The notes beneath the pieces were generated by a model. It saw only the letters and a list, made by a program, of their open reading frames with translations, did not search any database and had not been told where the DNA came from. A DNA stretch of 64,000 nt, taken from the NCBI GenBank assembly GCA_021324795.1, contig JAJPIK010000040.1, positions 58,632 to 122,631 on the forward strand, read 5' to 3'. Shown here piece by piece: positions 28,354 through 36,443 of the stretch (position 1 is its first letter; every line of letters starts with the position of its first letter). Source of the DNA: Chloroflexota bacterium (GTDB lineage: Bacteria > Chloroflexota > UBA6077 > FW602-bin22 > CADDYW01). The position numbers were made by a program, and so were the translations under genes.

Positions 28354-29583
28354 ATGAAAGTCCTCATGCTGTCCTGGGAGTATCCACCACACAGCGTCGG
28401 CGGACTTGGTAAACACGTCACCGAGCTAATACCAGCTCTGGCGCAGATCGGCGTTGAAGTCCATCTGGTTACGCCGCGCTGGGCAGGCGGAGTGACCGAA
28501 GAAACGATCTGTCCGGTTTTGATTGACCGAAAAGAAAGATGTCGCTCCATTGTTTACCGTGTAGATCCGCCTCCGGCCGAGGCGCCGAACTTTGTGGCTA
28601 ACGCTTCCCAATGCAATCTTGCGCTGGAGCAGTTCGCGCGCCAGCTTTGGGAAGAGAAAGGGCCATTTGACCTCATCCACGTCCACGATTGGCTCGTGGC
28701 ATTCGCCGGGGTCGCCTTGAAGCATGCCTTCAAGGCACCTTTGTTGGCAACCATTCATGCGACCGAATACGGGCGCGGACGTGGAACGGTTCGCGGTGAG
28801 GTACCTCAAGCGATCAATAATATTGAATGGTGGCTCACTTATGAGGCATGGCGGGTCATCTGCTGTTCTGGCTTTATGGCGAAGGAGGTCGAGACCGCGC
28901 TGCGAACGCCGCCGGACAAAGTCGATGTGATCCCGAACGGGGTCGATACGCTTCGCTTTGACCTTCTCGCGGGTGAAGATCTCAGCGACTTTCGAACCGG
29001 TTTTGCCGCGCCTAACGAGCAGATTCTCTTTTACGTTGGTCGCGTGGTCTACGAGAAGGGAGTCCACTTACTCGTGGAAGCCATGCCGCGATTGCTGGGA
29101 AGAGGCCGTCCGGTGAAGCTCGTCGTCGCCGGAACCGGCGATCACCTCAACACGGTGCGTCAACTAGCCCAAACGCTCGGCGTTACCAATTCCTGTTACT
29201 TTACCGGCTTTATCCCTGATGCAACCCGTGATCGTCTTTTCAAAGTGGCCAACGTGGCGGTGTTCCCCAGTCTTTACGAGCCATTTGGTATCGTGGCCTT
29301 GGAAGCAATGGCGGCAAGAACGCCGGTCGTGGTCAGCGAGATTGGCGGATTGGCGGAAGTTGTCCAGCACGGGGAGACCGGAATCACGGTTTATCCAAAC
29401 AACGTCGATTCACTCGTCTGGGGAATCGAGCATACCCTAGATCATCCGCAGTGGGCGAAGCAACGGGCAGCTCAAGCGTATCAAATGGTGATCGAGCAGT
29501 ATAACTGGAATGCCATAGCGACCAGGACTAATGCCATTTACGAGCGAATCGTCGGCGAACGTGCCCAAGTTACCTGGAGCTAG
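28354..29583 (+). CDS. GT4-family glycosyltransferase (glycogen-synthase-like)
   Basis: The 409-residue protein has the GT-B fold opening MKVLMLSWEYPPHSVGGLGKHVTELIPALAQIG with a starch-synthase-type GGLG loop, the HVHDWLVA segment (DLIHVHDW) and the C-terminal donor-binding domain (FYVGRVVYEKGVHLLVEAMPRLL; VFPSLYEPFGIVALEAMAARTPVVVSEIGGLAEV with the E-x7-E motif). The opening resembles bacterial glycogen synthases and sucrose-phosphate-synthase-like enzymes. The real donor and acceptor cannot be read from sequence. It starts directly after the GNAT stop. Its end overlaps the next gene. Confidence 0.92.
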   Translation: MKVLMLSWEYPPHSVGGLGKHVTELIPALAQIGVEVHLVTPRWAGGVTEETICPVLIDRKERCRSIVYRVDPPPAEAPNFVANASQCNLALEQFARQLWEEKGPFDLIHVHDWLVAFAGVALKHAFKAPLLATIHATEYGRGRGTVRGEVPQAINNIEWWLTYEAWRVICCSGFMAKEVETALRTPPDKVDVIPNGVDTLRFDLLAGEDLSDFRTGFAAPNEQILFYVGRVVYEKGVHLLVEAMPRLLGRGRPVKLVVAGTGDHLNTVRQLAQTLGVTNSCYFTGFIPDATRDRLFKVANVAVFPSLYEPFGIVALEAMAARTPVVVSEIGGLAEVVQHGETGITVYPNNVDSLVWGIEHTLDHPQWAKQRAAQAYQMVIEQYNWNAIATRTNAIYERIVGERAQVTWS

Positions 29584-30361
29584 ACGCTTCCATCGCCTGC
29601 GCGGCCGCTGGCTGGCGATGGTGGTGGTGTTGAGCATGGTGGTCGCGGCGCTTGGCTTGGTCCTCACTCGTCATCAACCAGGATCGTCGGACCGTAGCTT
29701 GCAACGTGTCGAGAAGGCCGGTGTCCTCATCGTTGGATTGGATCCGAGCTATCCGCCGTTCGAGAGTGTCGACAGTCAGGGGAATATCTCCGGGTTTGAC
29801 GTCGACCTGGCCAAAGAACTTGCTGGACGGCTTGGTCTGCGGGCCCGGTTTATCAGCGTGGATTTTGGGAGTATTGTCGACGCGCTCGAAGTTGGAAAGT
29901 TTGACGTTATCCTGGGAGGCGTATCGCCATTTCCGGAGTATAGTCGACAGCTCAGTTACACGACACCATATTTCGATAACGGGCTCGTGCTGATCCGCAA
30001 CCCAGACGCGAAAAGCATGGTCGTCGGTATTGAAAGCGGTTCTGATGCAGACATGGATCAAGACATCCTGCAGCAGAAGCTGCCCGGTTATCAGCTCCAA
30101 CAGTTTGACGACCAGGATCAGATTCGTGATAGCCTGAGCCAGGCCAAGCTCGCCGGAGCGGTCGTTGATGCGGTGACCGCAGGCCAATGGGCGGCGGCTA
30201 CGCCTGGCTTGGTGATCGAGCCAACGCGCTTAGTTAGCTCACCCTTCGTAATCGCGACGCGGAAGGCCGATCAAGCGCTGTTTACAGTGTTGGATAGTGA
30301 GCTCAAGGCAATGCTGGCCCGGGGTGACGTGAACACACTGGAACATCACTGGTTGAAATGA
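29531..30361 (+). CDS. amino-acid-type ABC transporter binding protein (SBP family 3)
   Basis: The 276-residue protein has a basic N-terminus and a single hydrophobic export segment ([19 protein letters not shown]), followed by the SBP_bac_3 fold: [75 protein letters not shown]. The domain binds polar amino acids or related small molecules. The start is ATG 29531 or GTG 29561, either overlapping the glycosyltransferase gene. It ends in an ATGA overlap with trmD. No transporter genes are nearby. Confidence 0.87.
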   Translation: MPFTSESSANVPKLPGARRFHRLRGRWLAMVVVLSMVVAALGLVLTRHQPGSSDRSLQRVEKAGVLIVGLDPSYPPFESVDSQGNISGFDVDLAKELAGRLGLRARFISVDFGSIVDALEVGKFDVILGGVSPFPEYSRQLSYTTPYFDNGLVLIRNPDAKSMVVGIESGSDADMDQDILQQKLPGYQLQQFDDQDQIRDSLSQAKLAGAVVDAVTAGQWAAATPGLVIEPTRLVSSPFVIATRKADQALFTVLDSELKAMLARGDVNTLEHHWLK

Positions 30362-31122
30362 TGCTACGGATCGACATACTGACGATCTTTCCCGAGATGT
30401 TTCGCGGTCCGTTTGACGCGAGTATCCTCAAGCGCGCCCGTGAGGCCGGTTTGATCGCGATTCACGTCCACGATATTCGTTCCTTCACGCACGATCGGCA
30501 TCACACCACCGACGATTACCCTTTCGGTGGAGGTGCGGGTATGGTGATGAAAGTCCAGCCGGTTGTTGAAGCGGTCGAATACGTTTGTCAAGCTGCCATG
30601 CAGGACGGAATCAAAAGCCCCGCCGAAGTGATCCTCTTTACCCCTGCTGGCCAGATTCTCGAGCAATCGATTGCCAAAGCGCTTGCAGCGCGGGAGCACC
30701 TGGTTTTGATCTGTGGACGTTACGAAGGTGTCGACGAGCGTGTGGAGAAGATGGTGGTTTCCCGCGAGATCTCGATCGGCGATTACGTGCTGACCGGAGG
30801 CGAACTCCCTGCCATGGTCCTCGTCGACACAGTAGCACGGCTCGTTCCCGGCGTACTTGGTGCTTCCGAGTCGCTCGCCGAAGAATCGATCAGCAGCGGT
30901 TTGTTGGAATATCCCCAGTACACCCGACCGTTCGACTTTCGTGGCGAAAAGGTACCAGCGGTGCTCCTCTCGGGAGATCATCAAGCGGTTGCCGCTTGGC
31001 GGCGGTGCGAGGCGCTGCGCCGCACGTTTGAGAGGCGCCCGGACCTGTTAGTCCGGGCGCCTCTCAGTCAAGACGATGGCGTGACCTTATCATCATTCGT
31101 TCGGTTGCCCGAGCCGCCGTGA
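30358..31122 (+). CDS. trmD: tRNA (guanine37-N1)-methyltransferase
   Basis: The 254-residue protein opens [29 protein letters not shown] and has the SPOUT knot signatures [13 protein letters not shown] and [21 protein letters not shown]. The adjacent [21 protein letters not shown] loop binds S-adenosylmethionine. TrmD methylates G37 in tRNAs reading CUN, CCN and CGG and prevents frameshifting. It is translationally coupled to the upstream binding-protein gene (ATGA) rather than to rpsP-rimM-rplS, the usual context. The C-terminal coding part contains a perfect 15-bp inverted repeat (31030-31065). Confidence 0.97.
   Translation: MMLRIDILTIFPEMFRGPFDASILKRAREAGLIAIHVHDIRSFTHDRHHTTDDYPFGGGAGMVMKVQPVVEAVEYVCQAAMQDGIKSPAEVILFTPAGQILEQSIAKALAAREHLVLICGRYEGVDERVEKMVVSREISIGDYVLTGGELPAMVLVDTVARLVPGVLGASESLAEESISSGLLEYPQYTRPFDFRGEKVPAVLLSGDHQAVAAWRRCEALRRTFERRPDLLVRAPLSQDDGVTLSSFVRLPEPP
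31030..31065 (+). repeat. perfect 15-bp inverted repeat inside trmD
   Basis: GAGAGGCGCCCGGAC (31030-31044) is followed after CTGTTA by its exact reverse complement (31051-31065). The hairpin lies within the last 31 codons of trmD. It has no T-run, so it is a stable intragenic stem-loop or palindromic repeat rather than a standard terminator. Confidence 0.8.
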
Positions 31123-31178
31123 AGCCGTAGAATGGAGTTGATTGCGTGCAGCCCGGAGCGGAACCGGAGGGGAGAGGC

Positions 31179-31910
31179 ATGAAGCGATTTCTCCGCTGGC
31201 TAAGCAATGGTCTCATCTTCAGCGGTATCGCGATTCTCGTGGGAACGGCTTCCCTGTACGGATACTCGCAATACGAACAAGCGCAGGCGACGCGAGCAGC
31301 CGAAGCGATCTCTCCTCGGCTTTCACCTCCGACGACGCTAACCGCGGTCAGCGCTTCTCCGACCCCTGGGATCATACCCACTGTGAACAGCAATGCGACG
31401 CGAAGCGTCGTCGACGAAAAACCAGCCTTCGTTCCTTGGTCCGAACGAGGCGAGCGCCCAGCGACGTCGACCCCAACTCCCGTGCCAATCCTGCCTGCTC
31501 GGCGCATTACTGCCGACTCGATCCGACTCGATGCGCCAGTGGTCGAGTCGCCGATTATCGGGGGTGAATGGCAGGTACCGAAATTCGCGGCAGGTCATCT
31601 CGAGGGGACCGATCAGCCCCTACAGGGCGGCAACATCGTCCTGGCAGGCCACGTCGAAAGTATTTCCAGTGGGAATGTTTTCGCGCACATTGACCGTCTC
31701 CATCCTGGTGATATCGTGCGTCTGTATACCAAAACAACAGTCGTCTCTTATAAAGTTACGAAAATTGAGACCGTGGCGAATAATGATATGCAAGTGGTAG
31801 CACCAACGCTGAAGGAAGTGCTCACGCTGATTACCTGCTCGGGAGAGTGGCTCCCGCTCCAGCACGACTATAATGAAAGGACCGTGGTTATTGCCGACCG
31901 CGTGAGTTGA
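31179..31910 (+). CDS. sortase-family transpeptidase
   Basis: The ATG at 31179 follows GGAGGGGAGAGGC, giving 243 residues. A single N-terminal membrane segment (LIFSGIAILVGTASLYGYS) is followed by a Thr/Pro/Ser-rich linker and the sortase barrel: IRLDAPVVESPIIGGEW, NIVLAGHVES with the catalytic His, LTLITCSGEW with the catalytic Cys, and NERTVVIADRV with the Arg. Sortases attach proteins to cell-wall precursors or to each other. No LPXTG-type substrate gene is visible nearby, as in class E/F or housekeeping sortases. The subclass is not certain. Confidence 0.9.
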   Translation: MKRFLRWLSNGLIFSGIAILVGTASLYGYSQYEQAQATRAAEAISPRLSPPTTLTAVSASPTPGIIPTVNSNATRSVVDEKPAFVPWSERGERPATSTPTPVPILPARRITADSIRLDAPVVESPIIGGEWQVPKFAAGHLEGTDQPLQGGNIVLAGHVESISSGNVFAHIDRLHPGDIVRLYTKTTVVSYKVTKIETVANNDMQVVAPTLKEVLTLITCSGEWLPLQHDYNERTVVIADRVS

Positions 31911-31931
31911 CCTTTCCCATTGGAGTAAATC

Positions 31932-32234
31932 GTGGCGAATACTGCGACCCGCAAAATTCAGAAGCTACAAATTTGGGTTGAATATCGATTCGGCGACGCC
32001 GATCGCAAGAGCGGTGCGCGAGTGAAAGTACCGCTGAGTGGCGTGACGGACCTGCTTAAGTTACCAGCGAGTATGCCGGCGCAATCACCAGACTTGACCG
32101 ACGGCGTGCCTCACAGTCTACACGTGGAAGTGACCTTCGAAGGTGGACACGTGGCTTACTGTGAGACCGGAAAACTCGGAGGAGCTTTCGGTAGCCTTAC
32201 TCTCATGCTTGACGAAATTTTAAACCTACCATAA
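31932..32234 (+). CDS. conserved-looking hypothetical protein, 100 residues
   Basis: The ATG at 31932 follows GGAGTAAATC. The protein is soluble, with beta-like segments (IQKLQIWVEYRFGDADRKSGARVKVPLSGV, HSLHVEVTFEGGHVAYCETGKLGG) and no signal peptide. It sits 22 bp after the sortase gene on the same strand. I recognise no family. Codon use matches its neighbours, which supports a real gene. Confidence 0.6.
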   Translation: MANTATRKIQKLQIWVEYRFGDADRKSGARVKVPLSGVTDLLKLPASMPAQSPDLTDGVPHSLHVEVTFEGGHVAYCETGKLGGAFGSLTLMLDEILNLP

Positions 32235-32423
32235 AGTTTATCTACCATTACGCGGTGACGCCTTTTGAGGGTCAGCCGTGATATAATCCGTCTGGTCAAT
32301 TCCGCAGGCGCATCCATTGCCTTGAGGGGGAAACTCTTTTCCATCCTGGTCCATCCTGGTGGATGTCCGACCAGCGGATGGTGTGTCTATTTGTTTGCTA
32401 ACTAAACCAGTGGGGATAACCGG

Positions 32424-34217
32424 ATGAAAAAGCTCCGGCGGCGTTTCCAGGCGCTGCCACGCCGTTTCTGGGTCGCAGCGGCGGCCGTATTCTTTATCGT
32501 CTCAATCGCTGTCTCCATCTACGTTGGACGGGGGAATGCACCGGCTCCGATGCAGGTGCCAATCAGTAGCCTCCTGAATCTCGCCGACCAGCACCAGCTA
32601 TTGCGAGTCGACATAAACAACAATACGCTGTACGCGGTTGGTACCGATGGTAAGCAATACGTCTCGCTCAAAGAAGACCAGCAAACGGTGACCGAGCAGC
32701 TCCGGCGCGACGGCGTGGTGGTCACGGTATCCGATGGCAGTCGCGCGGCTCTTGGTCCGAGCACGATCGCCGCGATTTTGCCAATTGCGATTATCCTTGG
32801 CGTGATCTGGCTGATGATGCGGCACGGGGGGCCGAACAACCAGGCGATGTCGTTTGGGCGCAGTGGCGCCCGCCGCTACGACGGCGATAGCCGGCCGGTG
32901 ACTTTCGATGATGTCGCGGGAGTCGAAGAGGCGAAGCAGGAGCTAGCCGAGATCGTCCAGTTCTTGAAGTATCCGGAAAAGTTTCGGGCCATGGGAGCGC
33001 GAGTGCCGAAGGGTGTGCTCCTAGTTGGACCGCCCGGAACTGGCAAGACGCTAATTTCGCGAGCCGTCGCCGGCGAAGCCGCGGTGCCTTTCTTCAGCAT
33101 TAGCGGCTCGGAGTTCGTCGAGATGTTCGTCGGCGTCGGAGCGAGCCGGGTACGCGACCTATTCCGGCAGGCGAAGCGAAGCGCACCCTGCATCGTCTTC
33201 ATCGACGAGATCGACGCGGTCGGCCGACATCGTGGTAATGGGTTCAGTGGCCACGACGAGCGTGAGCAGACTTTGAACCAGTTGCTGGTCGAGATGGATG
33301 GGTTCGACATTAATACGAACATCATCGTCATCGCCGCGACGAACCGTCCGGATGTGCTTGATCAGGCCCTGCTGCGACCGGGACGCTTTGATCGGCGGGT
33401 GACTCTGGATCCACCGGACATCGGTGGGCGGCGGGCAATTCTCGAAGTACACGCCCAGACCAAGCCCTTGGAGCCGGAGGTCGATCTCGCGGCGATCGCT
33501 CAGCAGACCGCGGGCTTCTCCGGGGCTGACCTGGCCAACGTGCTGAATGAAGCGGCGATTTTGGCGGCACGTTCGGGTAAAGAAGCGATTGGTCGGCATG
33601 AACTGGAAGAAGGCATTATGCGCGTCGTGGCTGGTCCCGAGCGACGCAGCCGCGTGGTGACCGATTATGAGAAGTCGATCATTTCATACCACGAGGTTGG
33701 CCACGCGCTGGTGATGAAGGCGCTCAAGCATGCCCATCCGGTGACCAAGGTGTCGGTCATCGCCCGTGGCCAGGCGCTCGGTCTCACCGTGCAGGCGCCC
33801 AAACACGATTCGTATCTGACGAGCAAGGCGCAGCTCATGGCACGTATGGCCGCGCTACTTGGCGGACGCGCCGCCGAAGAGCTGATCTTTGGTGACGTCA
33901 CGACCGGGGCGCGTCAAGACCTGGATGCGGTGACCGATCTGGCGCGACGGATGGTCCTCGAGTTCGCGATGAGCGATCTCGGCGTCGTGGCTGCGCCCTC
34001 GAGCGAGCGGGGTGGCGAGCTGAGCCCAGAGATGGCCGCAAAGGTCGACCATGAGACGATCCGGCTGATCGACGAAGCGTTCAATACCGCGCGCGCGATT
34101 CTTCGCGAGCGACGCGACAAGCTCGTCGAGATTGCCGAACACTTGCTCAAAGTCGAAACGATTGATGGCGCCGAGCTGGATGCGTTACTCGGGCCTGACT
34201 GGACGTATTACGCCTGA
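32424..34217 (+). CDS. ftsH: ATP-dependent zinc metalloprotease FtsH
   Basis: The 597-residue protein has two N-terminal membrane segments ([21 protein letters not shown] and [23 protein letters not shown]) around a periplasmic domain. An AAA+ domain follows, with [32 protein letters not shown] and the second region of homology. Last is the M41 peptidase with [11 protein letters not shown] (HExxH variant HEVGH) and the third ligand segment [12 protein letters not shown]. It degrades membrane and short-lived cytosolic proteins. The ATG at 32424 follows GGGGATAACCGG. A strong terminator follows. Confidence 0.97.
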   Translation: MKKLRRRFQALPRRFWVAAAAVFFIVSIAVSIYVGRGNAPAPMQVPISSLLNLADQHQLLRVDINNNTLYAVGTDGKQYVSLKEDQQTVTEQLRRDGVVVTVSDGSRAALGPSTIAAILPIAIILGVIWLMMRHGGPNNQAMSFGRSGARRYDGDSRPVTFDDVAGVEEAKQELAEIVQFLKYPEKFRAMGARVPKGVLLVGPPGTGKTLISRAVAGEAAVPFFSISGSEFVEMFVGVGASRVRDLFRQAKRSAPCIVFIDEIDAVGRHRGNGFSGHDEREQTLNQLLVEMDGFDINTNIIVIAATNRPDVLDQALLRPGRFDRRVTLDPPDIGGRRAILEVHAQTKPLEPEVDLAAIAQQTAGFSGADLANVLNEAAILAARSGKEAIGRHELEEGIMRVVAGPERRSRVVTDYEKSIISYHEVGHALVMKALKHAHPVTKVSVIARGQALGLTVQAPKHDSYLTSKAQLMARMAALLGGRAAEELIFGDVTTGARQDLDAVTDLARRMVLEFAMSDLGVVAAPSSERGGELSPEMAAKVDHETIRLIDEAFNTARAILRERRDKLVEIAEHLLKVETIDGAELDALLGPDWTYYA

Positions 34218-34289
34218 GCTAGGTATCGTAGAGGCGACGCACCACGGAGATGAGGCAGCCTTGCCTCTACGGCTGCTAAGAATACGCCC

Positions 34290-34327
34290 AAAAGCGCAGG
34301 TTTTGTCACGTAAGACCTGCGCTTTTT
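34290..34327 (+). terminator. rho-independent terminator after ftsH
   Basis: AAAAGCGCAGGT pairs with ACCTGCGCTTTT across a short loop, and the 3' arm runs into TTTTTCTTT. It stands about 75 bp after the ftsH stop. Confidence 0.85.
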
Positions 34328-34377
34328 CTTTGGCCAGAGGGGTTATAGCAGACGTGCAAACTGCGGAGGTGAAGCAG

Positions 34378-34797
34378 ATGAAGGTCGTCGTGCTCGAAGA
34401 TTGGAACCACTTTTTCCCGGGGGTACCCAGTCTTGAGCGGCTGCGAGAGCGAGTCGAAGTCGAGATCCAACACGACCAGCCCGCGGATTAGGCTGATCTG
34501 ATTACGCGCGTAGGCGACGCGCAGATCGTGGTGCTGAACCGTGAGCGCACCCGCGTCGACGCCGCAGTGATTGGTGCGCTGCCCGCGCTCGAACTGATCG
34601 TCCAGACCGGTGGCATGAGTCCGAACCTGGACGTCCCAGCCGCGACTGCCCATGGTGTAGCGGTAAGCTCAGCACCAGGATTGTCCAACTCCATCGATGG
34701 GGTGGCCGAGCTTGCCCTAGGTCTGCTTCTGAGCTTAGCACGTCAATCCCGAAGCGCTCAGGCTGCATCGGTCGAGGCAGGAAGATTGATTAGCTGA
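34378..34797 (+). pseudogene. D-isomer 2-hydroxyacid dehydrogenase remnant with in-frame stop
   Basis: One reading frame from the ATG at 34378 encodes MKVVVLEDWNHFFPG..., then a TAG at 34489-34491, then continues ADLITRVGDAQIVVLNRERTRVDAAVIGALPALELIVQTGGM and AHGVAVSSAPGLSNSIDGVAELALGLLLSLARQ. This is the N-terminal catalytic domain of phosphoglycerate-dehydrogenase-like enzymes. The NAD-binding and catalytic C-terminal half is absent: the frame stops at 34797, 33 bp before the target duplication of the composite transposon. The gene was therefore probably already broken before the insertion. GAGGTGAAGC precedes the start. Confidence 0.85.
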
Positions 34798-34830
34798 ACC
34801 AGAAAATTCTCGGTGTCCTCTGGCTCAGCA

Positions 34831-34840
34831 GCTTTAAGCT
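34831..34840. repeat. left target-site duplication of the composite transposon
   Basis: GCTTTAAGCT here is repeated in direct orientation at 42207-42216, exactly outside the two 15-bp terminal inverted repeats. Confidence 0.85.
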
Positions 34841-35036
34841 CAATGCCGTTCACTTAACGGGGTAGAAGGGCAGGTGGGTCTCCTCTAGTTATGGCATGCT
34901 CTGGGGGAGAGAACCGGAACAGTGGCCGTGCTCCCGGGTGGGGTGCTCCCATGCCTATTCTCCGCCAGTCCCCAGAGTTCGCCAAGGCCACCAGCGAGCT
35001 TCCAGTCTCGACGCTGTGTGGTGTCCCCCCAGAGCA
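34841..35036 (+). mobile_element. left-end remnant of an IS4-family element
   Basis: The first ~195 bp align by eye with the left end of the IS at 40680: the terminal repeat, the GGCATGCTC...GAGAGA..CCGG leader, and the transposase start (MPILRQSPEFAKATSELPVSTL against MSIVRQSPALAKAVAATPVAAL). The copies differ at many positions, so the left one is a related but distinct element. After about codon 30 it stops abruptly and abuts the FAD-oxidase fragment. Confidence 0.8.
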
Positions 35037-35481
35037 CCCCGGCGTCAACGTCGGCGCCCTCCGGCCCGGCTGGGTGGATCGTGTTCAGCCAACTCGTCTC
35101 GACGAGGAGTCCGGCGGCGGTCAGCCCCTGGCCGTACGTCGAGTGATGCTGGCTGCACGCCGCCACCGGGATCCGGTGCTCGCGGCAGAATCGGACCATC
35201 CGCGCGCCGTCGCGGTCTGAGCCCGGCCGCAGGACGACGGCCGGCGTCTGGTGGACAAGGTTTGCCCTCGTCGGTGGAGTCGGCCAGGCGCGCAGCGGGA
35301 TCCGTGAGCAAGGTGCCGTCGAGCGCGGGGATCTCGGAAACCCAATCGAATGCGCCGTGCGTCGCTGCTTCGGTGAAGCAATCTACCGGCGGCCGAGCCG
35401 GTCGAAGCCCGTGATGGCCAGGTCGCCGGCGAAGCCGCCGAGGAAGTCGCGCCGCGTAATGGTCACTTGCGCATCAGGCAT
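35037..35481 (-). pseudogene. FAD-linked (berberine-bridge-type) oxidase, Tat-exported, frameshifted and truncated
   Basis: The ATG at 35481 (GGAG ribosome binding site) begins MPDAQVTITRRDFLGGFAG, a twin-arginine signal. The frame stops at 35383, but homology continues in shifted frames: FTEAATHGAFDWVSEIPALDGTLLTDPAARL, then TPAVVLRPGSDRDGARMVRFCREHRIPVAACSQHHSTYGQGLTAAGLLVETSWLNTIHP and VDAGVLW. This matches the FAD-binding PCMH domain, in which a GGHS-like loop holds FAD; here it is QHHS. At least two frameshifts separate the pieces. The gene is cut at the junction with the IS remnant, losing the FAD domain end and the whole substrate domain. Confidence 0.8.
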
Positions 35482-35633
35482 CTCAAGCTCCATTCCGTTT
35501 GGCCCAGAGGGCTGGCAGCGACACCGCACCGCGCAGAGGAAGAGGACAGCATCTGGGATGGGGACGGGTACCCGTACGTCCCTGTCCCGGGCGACACCTC
35601 CCACGCGACGGAGGCTCGGCCGTCCGCGCTCGG

Positions 35634-36443
35634 TCACCTCCGATAGGCGTCACGCCAGGCGAGGAGCTGCTCGACCGGGGCGAAGTTGAACGGCGCGCCC
35701 AGCCCGTAGAAGATGTGCGTCGCGCCCGCTGCCGCGTAGGCATCGAGCGTGGCGTGATGCCGGCGCATGTCGGCGATCGGCTCCTCGCGCCATTCCTCGG
35801 CGATGAAGACGCTCCGCGCGATTGCCGCGGGGTCACGGCCGACCCGGGCGCACCAGCCGTCGAGGACGCGGCTGGTGCGCCCCCACTCCGCCGGGGACCC
35901 GAATCCGTGCCAGAGGTCGGCGTGGAGGGCGGCGATGCGCAGTGTCACCTTCTCCCCGCCCCCGCCGATCAGGATCGGGATCGTGCCGCGCACCGGCTTG
36001 GGCTCGTCCCGCGCCCAGCGCGCCTTGATGATCTCGATGCCGCGCTCCAGGTGACGCAGGCGCTCGCCGGGCCTACCGAACTTGTAGCCATACTCCGCGA
36101 AGTCACGCCGGAACCAGCCGGCGCCCAGGCCGAGGATCAGCCGGCCGCCGGTGGCGTGGTCGAGCGTCTTGGCCATCTGGGAGAGGAGCGCCGGGTTGCG
36201 GTAGGCCATGCAGAGGACCAGACATCCGACCTGCGCCTGCCGAGTTTGCGGGCCGAGCGCGGCCAGGCTGGTCCAGCCCTCGAAATGCGCGCCGCCCGGG
36301 TCCCCGGTGAGGGGGAAGAAGTGGTCCCAGCTCCAAATCGAGTCCACGCCCAGCTCGTCGGCCCGCCGCCAGGCCCGGAAGTAGTCGGCGAACGCGGTGT
36401 GCTGCGGGTGGATGGCCACCCCGATCTTGAGCCGGGCCGTCAC
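35634..36443 (-). CDS. luciferase-like (LLM-class) flavin/F420-dependent oxidoreductase
   Basis: The 269-residue protein has the bacterial luciferase TIM barrel: LKIGVAIHPQHTAFADYFRAWRRADELGVDSIWSWDHFFPL at the start, VGCLVLCMAYRNPALLSQMAKTLDHATGGRLILGLGAGWFRRDFAEYGY, and PILIGGGGEKVTLRIAALHADLW. These features fit F420-dependent LLM enzymes at least as well as FMN-dependent ones. The start codon overlaps the methyltransferase stop by 4 bp (ATGA), so the two are coupled. Transported inside the composite element. Substrate unknown. Confidence 0.92.
   Translation of the reverse strand: MTARLKIGVAIHPQHTAFADYFRAWRRADELGVDSIWSWDHFFPLTGDPGGAHFEGWTSLAALGPQTRQAQVGCLVLCMAYRNPALLSQMAKTLDHATGGRLILGLGAGWFRRDFAEYGYKFGRPGERLRHLERGIEIIKARWARDEPKPVRGTIPILIGGGGEKVTLRIAALHADLWHGFGSPAEWGRTSRVLDGWCARVGRDPAAIARSVFIAEEWREEPIADMRRHHATLDAYAAAGATHIFYGLGAPFNFAPVEQLLAWRDAYRR

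Noticed and set aside
32339..32362. Tandem copies of CCATCCTGGT upstream of ftsH considered as a repeat array
   Set aside because: Only two short copies and no regular spacers; not a CRISPR or a meaningful array.
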